Shown here one piece after another: positions 1 through 8,570 of a DNA stretch of 30,374 nucleotides. A model generated the notes under the pieces. It was not told where the DNA came from. It did not search any database and was given only the letters and a program-made list of their open reading frames with translations. The DNA is taken from positions 1,723-32,096 of the forward strand of contig DKVF01000042.1 of the NCBI GenBank assembly GCA_002491065.1. The letters are read 5' to 3'. A program made the position numbers and the translations under genes. Position 1 is the stretch's first letter. Each line of letters opens with the position of its first letter. This stretch comes from Peptococcaceae bacterium UBA7185. GTDB taxonomy: Bacteria > Bacillota > Peptococcia > Peptococcales > Peptococcaceae.

Positions 1-1025
1 AGCTCCATATTGCCTGTGCCCTTGAATTCTTCAAAGATGACTTCATCCATACGGCTGCCAGTTTCAATAAGTGCTGAGGCCAGAATAGTCAAACTGCCAC
101 CTTCTTCCACATTGCGGGCTGCACCGAAAAAGCGTTTTGGTTTGTGCAGGGCGCTGGGGTCCACTCCGCCGGAAAGCAAACGACCACTGGGGGGCATAAC
201 TAAATTGTAAGCCCGTGCCAGACGGGTAATGCTGTCCAACAGAACAATGACGTCTTTTTTTGATTCTACCACACGTTTGGCACGCTCTAATGTCAGCTCA
301 GCGACCTTCACATGATTTTCCGGCGGTTCGTCGAATGTGGAGCTGATGACTTCCGCTTTTACAGAGCGCTCGATGTCGGTAACTTCCTCAGGACGTTCGT
401 CGATGAGCAAGATAATAATTTCAATCTCAGGATTGTTATGGGCGATACTGTTAGCTACCTGCTTGATCAATTCTGTTTTGCCTGCCTTGGGCGGTGCAAC
501 AATAAGTCCCCGCTGTCCTTTTCCCAAGGGCGCAACCAGGTCGATCATACGCATAGCGTAGGTGTCCGGACCGTTTTCCAGCTTAATGCGCTCCTGCGGG
601 TAAATAGGAGTCAGACCGTCGAAATGCAAACGTTCCGAGGATAAATTAGGGTCCTGACCGTTTACCTTTTCAATGCGCAGCAGCCCAAAAAAGCGTTCGT
701 TCTCTTTGGGCTTGCGGCTCCAGCCTTCTACGCGGTCTCCACTGCGCAAATCAAATTTGCGGATTTGCGACTGGGAAACATAGATATCATCATAGCTGGG
801 CGTGTATCCCAGAGGTCGCAAAAAACCATATCCTTCTGAGGTAATGTCTAAGATACCGCTGGCCCACAGCTGTCCTTCCCGTTCTTTCATGGTAGAGGTC
901 TTGACAATTTCAAAAACCAATTCCGCTTTGCGCAATTTGGAATAGTAGGGGATTTCCAACTCTCTGGCAATGCGATAAAGCTCTACCATCGTTTTTGTTT
1001 CTAACTCTTCTTGCTTATATAGCAA
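1..1025 (-). CDS. rho: Transcription termination factor Rho (3' end outside window)
   Basis: Hexameric RNA helicase that ends transcription at Rho-dependent sites. My reverse-strand translation is open to the left edge, about 341 codons, so roughly the last fifth is missing. It shows an N-terminal Rho domain (ELYRIARELEIP, YYSKLRKAEL), a cold-shock-like RNA-binding domain (EGYGFLRPLGYTPS, DDIYVSQSQIRKF), Walker A APPKAGKTELIKQ, Walker B VIVLLDSITRLARAYN and the SGGVDP segment before the Q-loop. I chose the TTG at 1025 because GAAGGTGG lies just upstream and the residues it adds (KQEELETKTMVELY) match the family's N-terminus; an ATG start would lie at 989. It begins 30 bases after glpX, as the last gene of the fba–fsa–glpX–rho series in this window. 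Family certain, start moderately sure. Confidence 0.95.
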   Translation of the reverse strand, partial: MLYKQEELETKTMVELYRIARELEIPYYSKLRKAELVFEIVKTSTMKEREGQLWASGILDITSEGYGFLRPLGYTPSYDDIYVSQSQIRKFDLRSGDRVEGWSRKPKENERFFGLLRIEKVNGQDPNLSSERLHFDGLTPIYPQERIKLENGPDTYAMRMIDLVAPLGKGQRGLIVAPPKAGKTELIKQVANSIAHNNPEIEIIILLIDERPEEVTDIERSVKAEVISSTFDEPPENHVKVAELTLERAKRVVESKKDVIVLLDSITRLARAYNLVMPPSGRLLSGGVDPSALHKPKRFFGAARNVEEGGSLTILASALIETGSRMDEVIFEEFKGTGNME

Positions 1026-1055
1026 ATAAATTCCACCTTCAAAATAGCAATGTAA

Positions 1056-2021
1056 TTACTTTAATTTAATATAACCTGGTTTGTGGTCATAGTCATGATA
1101 TGCTTCAATAAAACGAATGGTGCTGGTAAGGCCGCGCATGACCACAGTATGAGTGATGGCATGCTTTTCTGTAAAGCGTACGCCTTTTAACATATCGCCG
1201 TTGGTCACACCGGTAGCCACAAAATACACATCGTTGGTAGATACCAAATCATCCAAAGTCAATACTTTATTCACATCGGCAATGCCCATTTCGTGTACAC
1301 GACGAATTTCTTCTTCCGTTTCCGGTACCAACCGTCCCTGCATATCGCCTCCCATGCACTTGATAGCAGCGGCAGCAATGACACCCTCAGGCGCGCCGCC
1401 TTTGCCCATCATCATATCGATACCTTCTGTGCCAAAGCTCGTAGCAATGACAGGGGATACATCGCCGTCAGAGATGAATTTGCAGCGAGCGCCCAGCTTG
1501 CGGGCTGCGTCTACAATATATTGATGCCGTTCCCGTTCCAGCATAACAATGTTCAGGTCCCGTACATCTTTGCCTAATGCTTTGGCTACGTTGAGCATAT
1601 TTTCTTCCGGGGCGAGATTGATGTCAATGGCGCCTTTGGCTTTGGGGCCCACAACAATCTTGTCCATATACATATCCGGTGCATGAAGCAGGCTGCCTTT
1701 TTCTGCAATGGCCATAACTGCAATGGCGCCGTTCATATTTTTTGCGGTGAGATTGGTGCCTTCCAGAGGATCTACGGCGATATCTACTTCAACGCCGCCT
1801 TTGCCCACTTTTTCACCGATATAGAGCATAGGCGCTTCGTCCATCTCTCCTTCACCGATGACAACGGTACCGCTGATAGCCACTGTGTCAAACATTTTGC
1901 GCATAGCTTCTACCGCTGCGCCGTCTGCCATATTTTTTTCACCTTTGCCAATCCAGTGGGCGCAGTTGATTGCTGCTGCTTCTGTAACTCTGGCAAATTC
2001 AATTGCTAAACTTCTATCCAT
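1056..2021 (-). CDS. glpX: Fructose-1,6-bisphosphatase, class II (GlpX)
   Basis: Removes the 1-phosphate from fructose-1,6-bisphosphate in gluconeogenesis; metal-dependent and cytoplasmic. The 321 residues match the usual length. Visible family blocks are MDRSLAIEFARVTEAAA at the N-terminus, the metal/phosphate motif VDPLEGTNLTAKN near residue 85, and GKGGAPEGVIAAAAIKCMGG near residue 205. A GGAGG lies about 13 bases before the ATG, longer than ideal. In Bacillus, murA usually sits between the transaldolase and glpX genes. Here the 467-base gap to fsa holds only repeats, so glpX may be read through from fba/fsa or from its own unseen promoter. rho follows after 30 bases. Confidence 0.95.
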   Translation of the reverse strand: MDRSLAIEFARVTEAAAINCAHWIGKGEKNMADGAAVEAMRKMFDTVAISGTVVIGEGEMDEAPMLYIGEKVGKGGVEVDIAVDPLEGTNLTAKNMNGAIAVMAIAEKGSLLHAPDMYMDKIVVGPKAKGAIDINLAPEENMLNVAKALGKDVRDLNIVMLERERHQYIVDAARKLGARCKFISDGDVSPVIATSFGTEGIDMMMGKGGAPEGVIAAAAIKCMGGDMQGRLVPETEEEIRRVHEMGIADVNKVLTLDDLVSTNDVYFVATGVTNGDMLKGVRFTEKHAITHTVVMRGLTSTIRFIEAYHDYDHKPGYIKLK

Positions 2022-2072
2022 GATGTGATTGTATCCTCCATTTCAATTTTTCATTTATTTATATATTTTTTT

Positions 2073-2261
2073 GCTGCCACTTTGACTTTATTTGCTGCAC
2101 TTCGCCCGTCCTGCCCAATATGGACACCTGCTTGACTGCCTTTTGCGTTGTGGACTGCGTCCACCGCTTCAAGATCAGTCTACACAGCTGTTCATATTGA
2201 CGCAGAATTTTGGCGAAGGCAGCGGGAGAATGAACCCCATAAGGCGACAGTGAGTGCCTTT
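2073..2261. repeat. Interspersed structured repeat, copy 1
   Basis: About 189 bases that recur at 8571–8758. Both copies start with a GCTRCACTTTGAYTTTATTT-like flank and end near GAGTGCCTTT. The core folds as one long rod: GCTGC and CTTCGCC (2094–2106) pair with GGCGAAG and GCAGC (2212–2223), then CAATATGGAC pairs with GTTCATATTG, and an inner hairpin is capped by GTGGAC-TGC-GTCCAC. Paired positions differ between copies in a compensating way. It lies in the fsa–glpX gap. It has no convincing reading frame and matches no class I recognise; a MITE-like element or structured RNA are both possible. Confidence 0.8.
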
Positions 2262-2340
2262 TTCTTTATCTGTTGTCTAATATACTTCCTGCTTGCCTTA
2301 TCAATTTCTTTTGCTAAACGTTTGCGCTTACTTGTTAGCA

Positions 2341-2456
2341 CGTTCTTCTGTGCGAATGGTCGGGCCTGGACACCTGCTTAGCAGTCTTTTGCATTGTGGA
2401 CTGCATTCCCCGCTTCAAGAGCAGTCTGTGCAGCTGTTCATATTGACGCAGAACAT
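2341..2456. repeat. Interspersed structured repeat, copy 2 (partial, diverged)
   Basis: Second copy in the same fsa–glpX gap, directly after the fsa stop on the reverse strand. It shares GGACACCTGCTTA, CAGTCTTTTGC, TTGTGGACTGC, CGCTTCAAGA and the block TTCATATTGACGCAGAA with copy 1. Its left arm is degraded: the mate of TTCATATTGACGCAGAAC is only partly recognisable as GTTCTTCTGTGCGAATGG. A separate hairpin, GCTAA/TTAGC (about 2314–2340), lies just left of it. Confidence 0.65.
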
Positions 2457-2488
2457 AAAGCAGGAAGTTGGCTTCTCAATTTTGGGGC

Positions 2489-3133
2489 TTAGCTGTTCCG
2501 TTTTGCCCAGTCTGCTTCAAACTTGGCGATGCCCAGGTCAGTTTGGGGATGGCCAACCATTTGCATGAGAATTTTGTAAGGTATGGTAGCGATGTCTGCA
2601 CCAATGAGCGCTGCATCTGTTACTTGACGGGGACTGCGCACGCTGGCGACGATAATCTCTGTGTCATAGCCGAAATTGTCGTAAATGGTGCGGATTTCCT
2701 CAATGAGGGTCATGCCATCCTGACCGATATCGTTCAGACGGCCGACGAAAGGGCTCACGTAGGTTGCGCCGGCCTGTGCGGCTAAAATTGCCTGGTTGGC
2801 AGAGAAGCAGAGAGTGGCGTTGGTTTTGATGCCCTCAGCGGTCAGCTGTTTGATGACAGCCAGACTTTCGGCAGTAATAGGCAGTTTGATTACAATGTTT
2901 TCGTGAAGTGCGGCCAATTCCCGTGCTTCACGCAGCATGCCTTCAGCATCGTTTGCAAGAACCTCTACGCTGATAGGGCCGCCTACTAAATCGCAGAAGT
3001 ATTTTACTCGCTGGATATAATCGCCGCCTTCCTTAGCTACCAATGAGGGATTGGTGGTCACACCACAGATCACGCCCATTTTGACAGCAGCTTCAACTTC
3101 AGCTTGGTTGGCGGTGTCTAAAAATAACTTCAT
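2489..3133 (-). CDS. fsa: Transaldolase-like fructose-6-phosphate aldolase (TalC/Fsa family)
   Basis: Small class I aldolase of the transaldolase family. It moves or cleaves a dihydroxyacetone unit between sugar phosphates, in the non-oxidative pentose phosphate branch. The start at 3133 gives 214 residues, the normal length for this short family, and is preceded by GGAGGACATAGAT; the open frame extends upstream but adds no family sequence. Visible motifs are MKLFLDTANQAEVE, the GVTTNPSLVAKEG loop, the Schiff-base lysine strand NIVIKLPIT, NATLCFSANQA and YVSPFVGRLND. It starts 43 bases after fba ends, so the two probably share a transcript. Whether it acts as transaldolase or as fructose-6-phosphate aldolase cannot be told from sequence alone. 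Confidence 0.93.
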   Translation of the reverse strand: MKLFLDTANQAEVEAAVKMGVICGVTTNPSLVAKEGGDYIQRVKYFCDLVGGPISVEVLANDAEGMLREARELAALHENIVIKLPITAESLAVIKQLTAEGIKTNATLCFSANQAILAAQAGATYVSPFVGRLNDIGQDGMTLIEEIRTIYDNFGYDTEIIVASVRSPRQVTDAALIGADIATIPYKILMQMVGHPQTDLGIAKFEADWAKRNS

Positions 3134-3176
3134 ATCTATGTCCTCCGCATATTGATTTGCAAATTTGATTCGCTTT

Positions 3177-4118
3177 TTATAGCGCTTTCCCTTCAGAGCC
3201 CAACACATTTTTGATTTTGTGGGCAACTACAGCTTTTACATTGGCACGGCCCACCTTGAGATATTCACGAGGGTCAAATACTTCAGGCTTGGCAAAGAGT
3301 ACTTCCCGCACACCGGCAGTCATAGCCAGGCGCAAATCGGAGTCGATGTTGATTTTGCAGACAGCGCTTTTGGCTGCCTGACGCAGCATATCTTCAGGGA
3401 TGCCGATAGCATCAGCCAGATTGCCGCCGTTGGCCTGAATAATTTTTACGTATTCCTGTGAAACGCTGGACGCGCCGTGCAGTACGATAGGAAATCCAGG
3501 GATACGTTTCTCGATTTCTTCCAAAATATCAAAACGCAGCATAGGTTTTTGACCCGGCTTGAACTTGAATGCGCCATGGCTGGTGCCGATGGCAATAGCC
3601 AGAGAATCTACACCGGTGCGTTCCACAAATTCTTCCACCTGGTCGGGCTGGGTATATTTGGCATCTTCGTTGCTTACGTTTACATCATCTTCAATCCCTG
3701 CCAGCTGGCCCAACTCACCTTCCACCACAACATTGTGGGCATGGGCGTACTCTACCACCTGTTTGGTCAGGGCGATGTTTTCTTCAAAAGAATGTTTTGA
3801 GCCGTCAATCATTACAGAAGAAAAACCGCCGTCGATGCAGGCTTTACAAATCTCAAAATCAGCGCCGTGGTCTAAATGCAGCGCGATAGGGATATGGCTT
3901 TGCTCTTCAAGAGCTGCCTCTACTAATTTTACCAGATAGGTGTGATTGGCGTACTTTCTGGCGCCGGCAGATACCTGTAAAATCAGTGGAGAATTCAGTT
4001 CACCGGCTGCTTCGGTGATGCCCTGAATCAGCTCCATATTGTTTACATTAAATGCGCCTACTGCGTATCCGCCCTCGTAGGCCTTTTTGAACATTTCAGT
4101 GGTTGTTACCAATGCCAT
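3177..4118 (-). CDS. fba: Fructose-bisphosphate aldolase, class II
   Basis: Zinc-dependent cleavage of fructose-1,6-bisphosphate to dihydroxyacetone phosphate and glyceraldehyde-3-phosphate in glycolysis and gluconeogenesis. The 313 residues show the class II features: AYEGGYAVGAFNVNNME at the N-terminus, zinc-ligand and active-site block IALHLDHGADFE near residues 78–89, GGFSSVMIDGSKH, VEGELGQLAGIEDDV, AIAIGTSHGAFKF and FPIVLHGASSVS. RBS AAAGGAGGAACAATC precedes the ATG. A strong promoter lies upstream (TTGAAT-N16-TATAAT, reverse strand, 4226–4199), making fba the first gene of the leftward operon. Confidence 0.97.
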   Translation of the reverse strand: MALVTTTEMFKKAYEGGYAVGAFNVNNMELIQGITEAAGELNSPLILQVSAGARKYANHTYLVKLVEAALEEQSHIPIALHLDHGADFEICKACIDGGFSSVMIDGSKHSFEENIALTKQVVEYAHAHNVVVEGELGQLAGIEDDVNVSNEDAKYTQPDQVEEFVERTGVDSLAIAIGTSHGAFKFKPGQKPMLRFDILEEIEKRIPGFPIVLHGASSVSQEYVKIIQANGGNLADAIGIPEDMLRQAAKSAVCKINIDSDLRLAMTAGVREVLFAKPEVFDPREYLKVGRANVKAVVAHKIKNVLGSEGKAL

Positions 4119-4198
4119 GATTGTTCCTCCTTTAATTAAGAAATTATTTTTTTATTCCGGTTTGGGTATAAATCCCACAAAATGGACCGTTATGAATC

Positions 4199-4226
4199 AT
4201 TATACCATACAATTTCTGCAATTCAA
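4199..4226 (-). promoter_or_regulatory. Promoter of the fba operon
   Basis: On the reverse strand TTGAAT (4226–4221) and TATAAT (4204–4199) are 16 bases apart, a near-consensus sigma-A promoter. The leader to the fba ATG is about 75 bases. The rest of the 4119–4487 gap is AT-rich and I see no gene or strong hairpin in it. Confidence 0.7.
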
Positions 4227-4394
4227 AGGTACAAGCCCAACTCATAGGAAGAAAAATTTTCAAAATTTTTGATAAAACGAACTGTTTGCTGCCGATTGCG
4301 GAATTATTAAAAGTATTTTTCTATATTCTTTGCTTGAGGAATTATTTTCTATAGTGATTACAGCTACAATTCTCATATTTATTCTTTATAATCT

Positions 4395-4422
4395 TTGCTT
4401 TTTTCTGCAATTTTGTTAAAAT
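4395..4422 (+). promoter_or_regulatory. Possible promoter of the CoA-disulfide reductase gene
   Basis: TTGCTT (4395–4400), 16-base spacer, TAAAAT (4417–4422). It sits about 65 bases before the ATG at 4488, which has GGGGG as RBS at 4476–4480. Moderate match only. Confidence 0.45.
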
Positions 4423-4487
4423 AGTTTCAGTATATCTTTCCTATGTCGTTTTTCTGACAGGAAAATCAAGAGAACGGGGGTTTTTTT

Positions 4488-6134
4488 ATGAAAACTTTGA
4501 TTATTGGCGGTGTGGCTGGGGGCGCCTCGGTGGCAGCCCGTCTGCGCCGTCTGGACGAGCATGCGGAGATTATTATTTTGGAGCGGGGCGAATATATTTC
4601 CTTTGCCAACTGTGGTCTGCCCTATTATATTGGAGATGTGATTACCAAGAAGGAGTATCTGGTGCTGCAGACGCCTCAGAGCTTTGACGCGCGGTTTCGG
4701 GTAGAGGTGCGGGTATTCTCTGAGGCTGTGGCCATTCATCCTGCCGAGAAAACTGTGACAGTAAAGAATCTGCGCACTGGGGAAAGCTATGAGGAGTCTT
4801 ATGACAAGCTGGTCTTATCTCCCGGCGCCGAGCCTATCCGTCCAGCGTTCACGCCAGCAGACAGCGAGCGCATTTTCACCTTGCGCAATATTCCTGATAC
4901 GTATAAAATCAAGGACTACATCACTTCCCATTCGTGTAAGTCTGCTCTGGTGATTGGCGGCGGTTATATCGGTCTGGAAATGATTGAAAACCTGCGTCGC
5001 ACCGGTATGGATGTGACTCTACTGCAGCGCTCTGAACAGGTGCTGCGCAGCACGTTGGATTTTGATATGGCCTGTCTGGTGCATAAGGAGCTGAAAAAGC
5101 AGGGCGTACATTTGTATTTTAATCAGAAAGTAGCGTCAGTGGAGCAGCAGGGCAGTATTGTGTGTGTTCACACGGCTGAGGGACAGACCTATTGTGCTGA
5201 TTTGCTCGTTTTGGCGATCGGTGTGGCGCCGGAGAGCCAGTTGGCCCGTCAGGCTGGACTGGCTCTGTCGGAACGGGGATGTATTCAGGTGGACGAGCAT
5301 TTGCGCACCAGCGATGCCGACATCTATGCGCTGGGGGATGCCATCGAGGTGACCCATTTTGTCAGCGGCTTAAAGGCGCATATTCCCTTGGCTGGGCCGG
5401 CCAACCGGCAGGGACGTATTGTGGCCGACAACATTGCCGGTCTGGACAGTGTATATCAGGGCACACAGGGGACGGCCATTTTGAAATGTTTTGAGCAGAC
5501 AGTGGCTGGTACTGGACTGACGGAAGCTGCTGCCAAGGCGGCGGGTTTTGATTATGAAAAAGTGTTTGTGTTTCCCATGTCCCATGCTTCATATTATCCC
5601 AATGCCTGTGAGATCAGCATGAAGGTTATTTTTACTAAAGATACGGGCCGCATTTTGGGCGCGCAGCTGGTTGGCAAGGATGGTGTTGACAAACGGTGCG
5701 ATGTGTTGGCTACCGCTATTCGCGCCAATATGACCATGTATGATTTGGTGCATTTGGAATTGTGCTATGCGCCGCCATTTTCTTCGGCCAAGGACCCTGT
5801 AAATATCGCCGGACTGGCCGCGGAAAATATTTTGACAGGAAAGGTAGATATTTTCCATTATCATGATATCGCAGGGCTTGACCCGGAAAAGGTGACTCTG
5901 CTGGATGTACGCACTGTGAAGGAATACAATAAGAGTCATATTCCCAATTTTATCAACATTCCGCTGGACAGTCTGCGGGATAATCTGGATAAGCTGGATG
6001 CCACAAAGCCTATTTATGTGACCTGTCTGGCCGGTCTGCGCAGTTATGTTGGCTGTCGGATTCTCATGCAGAATGGGTTTACATGCAAGAGCCTGTGCGG
6101 TGGCTATGAGCTTTACTGCAATGTCAATGGGTAA
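4488..6134 (+). CDS. cdr: CoA-disulfide reductase with C-terminal rhodanese domain
   Basis: Flavoprotein of the pyridine nucleotide-disulfide oxidoreductase family that reduces CoA-disulfide or per/polysulfides with NAD(P)H. The 548 residues hold an N-terminal FAD site (LIIGGVAGGASVAARLRRL), the single active-site cysteine in SFANCGLPYYIGD (Cys42), a NAD site (ALVIGGGYIGLEMIENL near 155), the FAD-contacting segment DADIYALGDAIEV, a dimerisation domain, and from about residue 465 a rhodanese domain (TLLDVRTVKEYNKSHIPN) with a catalytic loop VTCLAGLRSYVG. The length and fusion match CoADR-RHD enzymes. It is a single gene divergent from fba, with a putative role in thiol redox balance, sulfur reduction or oxygen defence. 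The physiological substrate is inference. Confidence 0.92.
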   Translation: MKTLIIGGVAGGASVAARLRRLDEHAEIIILERGEYISFANCGLPYYIGDVITKKEYLVLQTPQSFDARFRVEVRVFSEAVAIHPAEKTVTVKNLRTGESYEESYDKLVLSPGAEPIRPAFTPADSERIFTLRNIPDTYKIKDYITSHSCKSALVIGGGYIGLEMIENLRRTGMDVTLLQRSEQVLRSTLDFDMACLVHKELKKQGVHLYFNQKVASVEQQGSIVCVHTAEGQTYCADLLVLAIGVAPESQLARQAGLALSERGCIQVDEHLRTSDADIYALGDAIEVTHFVSGLKAHIPLAGPANRQGRIVADNIAGLDSVYQGTQGTAILKCFEQTVAGTGLTEAAAKAAGFDYEKVFVFPMSHASYYPNACEISMKVIFTKDTGRILGAQLVGKDGVDKRCDVLATAIRANMTMYDLVHLELCYAPPFSSAKDPVNIAGLAAENILTGKVDIFHYHDIAGLDPEKVTLLDVRTVKEYNKSHIPNFINIPLDSLRDNLDKLDATKPIYVTCLAGLRSYVGCRILMQNGFTCKSLCGGYELYCNVNG

Positions 6135-6197
6135 GCGCTGTTGTGCTGCTCAAATGATGCGGCATGGTTCATGTTGCAAAAGAGCGACAGGAAGGGC

Positions 6198-6226
6198 TTG
6201 CGTGTCGGGCAAATTTCCAGTACAAT
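6198..6226 (+). promoter_or_regulatory. Promoter before the ABC-F gene
   Basis: TTGCGT (6198–6203), 17-base spacer, TACAAT (6221–6226), 54 bases before the ATG at 6281. RBS AAAAGGAG is at about 6268–6275. Confidence 0.55.
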
Positions 6227-6280
6227 CATCGTGTAGACTTGGATAGCTTATAGGTACCAAAATAGAAAAGGAGTTTCAGA

Positions 6281-7834
6281 ATGAGTATTTTAACCGTTGA
6301 ACATCTAAGCCATGGATTCGGAGACAGAGCCATCTTCGATGATGTTTCTTTTCGTCTGCTGAAGGGCGAACATATTGGCCTGGTGGGTGCAAATGGAGAG
6401 GGAAAATCAACCTTTATCAATATTATTACTGGAAAATTGATGCCTGATGCAGGTAAAATTGAGTGGGCCAAACGGGTGCGGGTTGGCTATCTGGATCAGC
6501 ATGCGGTGCTGGAACGGGGTATGACCATCCGCGATGTGCTGCAGAGCGCCTTTCAGTTTTTGTATGATATCGAACAGCAGATCACGGACAGCTACATGAA
6601 AATGGGCGAGCTGGAAGGGGATGCGCTGGATGAATTGATGAATGAAGTGGGCGATTTGCAGGAGATGCTGGAAAGTCATGATTTCTACAGCATTGACAGC
6701 AAAATCGACGAGGTGGCGCACCATTTGGGGCTGCTGGACATTGGATTGGACCGGGATGTGGAGGATTTGAGCGGCGGCCAGCGCACCAAAATTCTGCTGG
6801 CTAAGCTGTTGTTGGAAAAACCGGACATTCTTTTACTGGACGAGCCGACAAACTATTTGGATGAATCACATATTAATTGGCTGAAACGGTATTTGCAGGA
6901 GTATGAGAATGCCTTTGTGCTGATCTCCCATGATATTCCTTTTTTGAACAGCGTGATTAATTTGATTTATCACATGGAAAACCAGAAGCTGGAACGTTAT
7001 GTGGGTGATTATGACAATTTCCGTCGTATTTATGAGGTGAAGAAAGCGCAGCAGGAGGCGGCTTATCGCGCCCAGCAGCAGGAAATTGCCGAGCTGCAGG
7101 ATTTTGTGGCGCGCAATAAGGCGCGGGTGGCTACACGCAATATGGCTATGTCGCGGCAGAAGAAGCTGGATAAAATGGAATTGATTGAGCTGGCTCAGGA
7201 AAAACCAAAGCCGCAGTTTCAGTTTATTATGGGGAAAACCACCAGCAAATTGATTTTTGAGACCAAGGGACTGGTGATTGGCTATGACAAACCGCTGTCC
7301 AAGCCGTTGGATTTGCTCTTGGAGCGGGGACAGAAGGTGGCTCTGGTGGGAGCCAACGGAATCGGCAAAACGACGCTGCTGCGCAGTCTGCTGGGCGAAA
7401 TTCCCTCGCTGAAGGGGGAAGTCTTTAAGGGGCAGAACTTGGAGATTGGCTATTTTGAGCAGGAAACCAAACCTACAGACCATACTTGTCTGGAAGAGGT
7501 GTGGAATGCATTTCCTCATTTTACCCAGCAGGAGGTACGGGCGGCTTTGGCGCGCTGCGGACTGACAACAAAGCATATCGAGAGCAAAATTCAGGTGCTG
7601 AGCGGTGGTGAGAAAGCCAAGGTGCGTCTGTGCAAGCTGATGAATCGGGAGACTAATGTATTGGTGCTGGACGAACCGACCAATCACTTGGATGTAGACG
7701 CCAAGGAGGAACTGAAACGGGCGCTACAGGAATATAAGGGCACTGTGCTCCTGATTTGTCACGAGCCGGAATTTTACCGGGATGTGGTGACAGAGGTTTG
7801 GGACTGTGAAAAATGGACGACGAAATTTTCCTGA
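6281..7834 (+). CDS. ABC-F family ATPase (translation/ribosome-associated type)
   Basis: Cytoplasmic twin-ABC protein without membrane segments. Relatives act on the ribosome, as translation factors or antibiotic-resistance proteins. The 517 residues hold two nucleotide-binding domains: Walker A GANGEGKST (about 37–45), signature LSGGQRTK and Walker B ILLLDEPTNYLD in the first; GANGIGKTT, LSGGEKAKVRL and VLVLDEPTNHLD in the second. A charged linker (KKAQQEAAYRAQQQEIAELQ and following) joins them, as expected for the P-site tRNA interaction motif of ABC-F proteins. Both Walker B motifs end in E-P-T-N, typical of ABC-F. Which subfamily (YbiT-, YdiF- or resistance-like) I cannot settle by eye. 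Confidence 0.92.
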   Translation: MSILTVEHLSHGFGDRAIFDDVSFRLLKGEHIGLVGANGEGKSTFINIITGKLMPDAGKIEWAKRVRVGYLDQHAVLERGMTIRDVLQSAFQFLYDIEQQITDSYMKMGELEGDALDELMNEVGDLQEMLESHDFYSIDSKIDEVAHHLGLLDIGLDRDVEDLSGGQRTKILLAKLLLEKPDILLLDEPTNYLDESHINWLKRYLQEYENAFVLISHDIPFLNSVINLIYHMENQKLERYVGDYDNFRRIYEVKKAQQEAAYRAQQQEIAELQDFVARNKARVATRNMAMSRQKKLDKMELIELAQEKPKPQFQFIMGKTTSKLIFETKGLVIGYDKPLSKPLDLLLERGQKVALVGANGIGKTTLLRSLLGEIPSLKGEVFKGQNLEIGYFEQETKPTDHTCLEEVWNAFPHFTQQEVRAALARCGLTTKHIESKIQVLSGGEKAKVRLCKLMNRETNVLVLDEPTNHLDVDAKEELKRALQEYKGTVLLICHEPEFYRDVVTEVWDCEKWTTKFS

Positions 7835-7945
7835 TGCTGTGGGCAAAGGACGATAAAGTTTGCGGAAAATTTGTTTAGGCTCGGAGAAAAGTAGGTAAAT
7901 AGTTTATAGATAGTTTTAGAGTCATTTCATTTCAGGAGGGATTTT

Positions 7946-8488
7946 ATGTCAGAATTAAAGGGAAGTAAAACAGAGCAGAATTTGATGACAGCATTCGCAG
8001 GAGAATCCATGGCACGCAATAAGTATACCTATTTTGCCTCGCAGGCGAAAAAGGACGGGTATGTGCAGATTGCGGAAATTTTTGAGGAAACCGCAGCAAA
8101 CGAAAAAGAACATGCCAAGATGTGGTTTAAGCTGTTAAGCGGCGGCGCAGTTGCCGGCACTGTGGAAAATCTGGCAGCAGCTGCAGCCGGTGAAAATGAA
8201 GAATGGACTCAGATGTATGCGGAGTTTGCCAAGGTGGCCAAGGAAGAAGGCTTTGCGCAGATTGCAGCCTTATTTGAAGGCGTGGCTGCCATTGAAAAAG
8301 AGCATGAGGAACGTTATCTGAAATTGCTGGAAAATATCAAAGAGGACAAAGTGTTTAAGGGAAAAGGTAAGGTAAAATGGCAGTGTGGCAATTGCGGCCA
8401 TGTATATGAAGGCGATGAAGCGCCGGAGGTATGCCCGGTGTGCGCCCATCCGCAGTCTTATTTCCGAGTAAAGGCAGAAAATTATTAA
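7946..8488 (+). CDS. rbr: Rubrerythrin
   Basis: Non-haem diiron peroxidase that detoxifies hydrogen peroxide in anaerobes. The 180 residues show the ferritin-like four-helix domain with diiron ligands (LMTAFAGESMARNKYTYFA; EETAANEKEHAKMWF; GVAAIEKEHEERYLKL) and a C-terminal rubredoxin-like iron site with two CxxC knuckles (WQCGNCGHVYEG and CPVCAHPQSYF). Order and length are standard. RBS CAGGAGGG precedes the ATG. It is a single gene closed by a strong terminator at 8535–8570. I did not find a clear PerR-type box upstream. Confidence 0.97.
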   Translation: MSELKGSKTEQNLMTAFAGESMARNKYTYFASQAKKDGYVQIAEIFEETAANEKEHAKMWFKLLSGGAVAGTVENLAAAAAGENEEWTQMYAEFAKVAKEEGFAQIAALFEGVAAIEKEHEERYLKLLENIKEDKVFKGKGKVKWQCGNCGHVYEGDEAPEVCPVCAHPQSYFRVKAENY

Positions 8489-8534
8489 TGAGAAAAGGGA
8501 ATCAGGTGACGATTCTCTGAATAGATAGGAAGAG

Positions 8535-8570
8535 AGATGCTCGAATATTTCGGGCATCTTTTTCTTTTTT
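8535..8570 (+). terminator. Rho-independent terminator of rubrerythrin
   Basis: Eleven-pair stem AGATGCTCGAA (8535–8545) with TTCGGGCATCT (8549–8559), one G·T pair, three-base loop, then a T-rich tail. Confidence 0.9.

Noticed and set aside
2148..2568. Several short plus-strand frames in the fsa–glpX gap
   Set aside because: They run through the structured repeats and the fsa 3' end, have no RBS and no recognisable protein.
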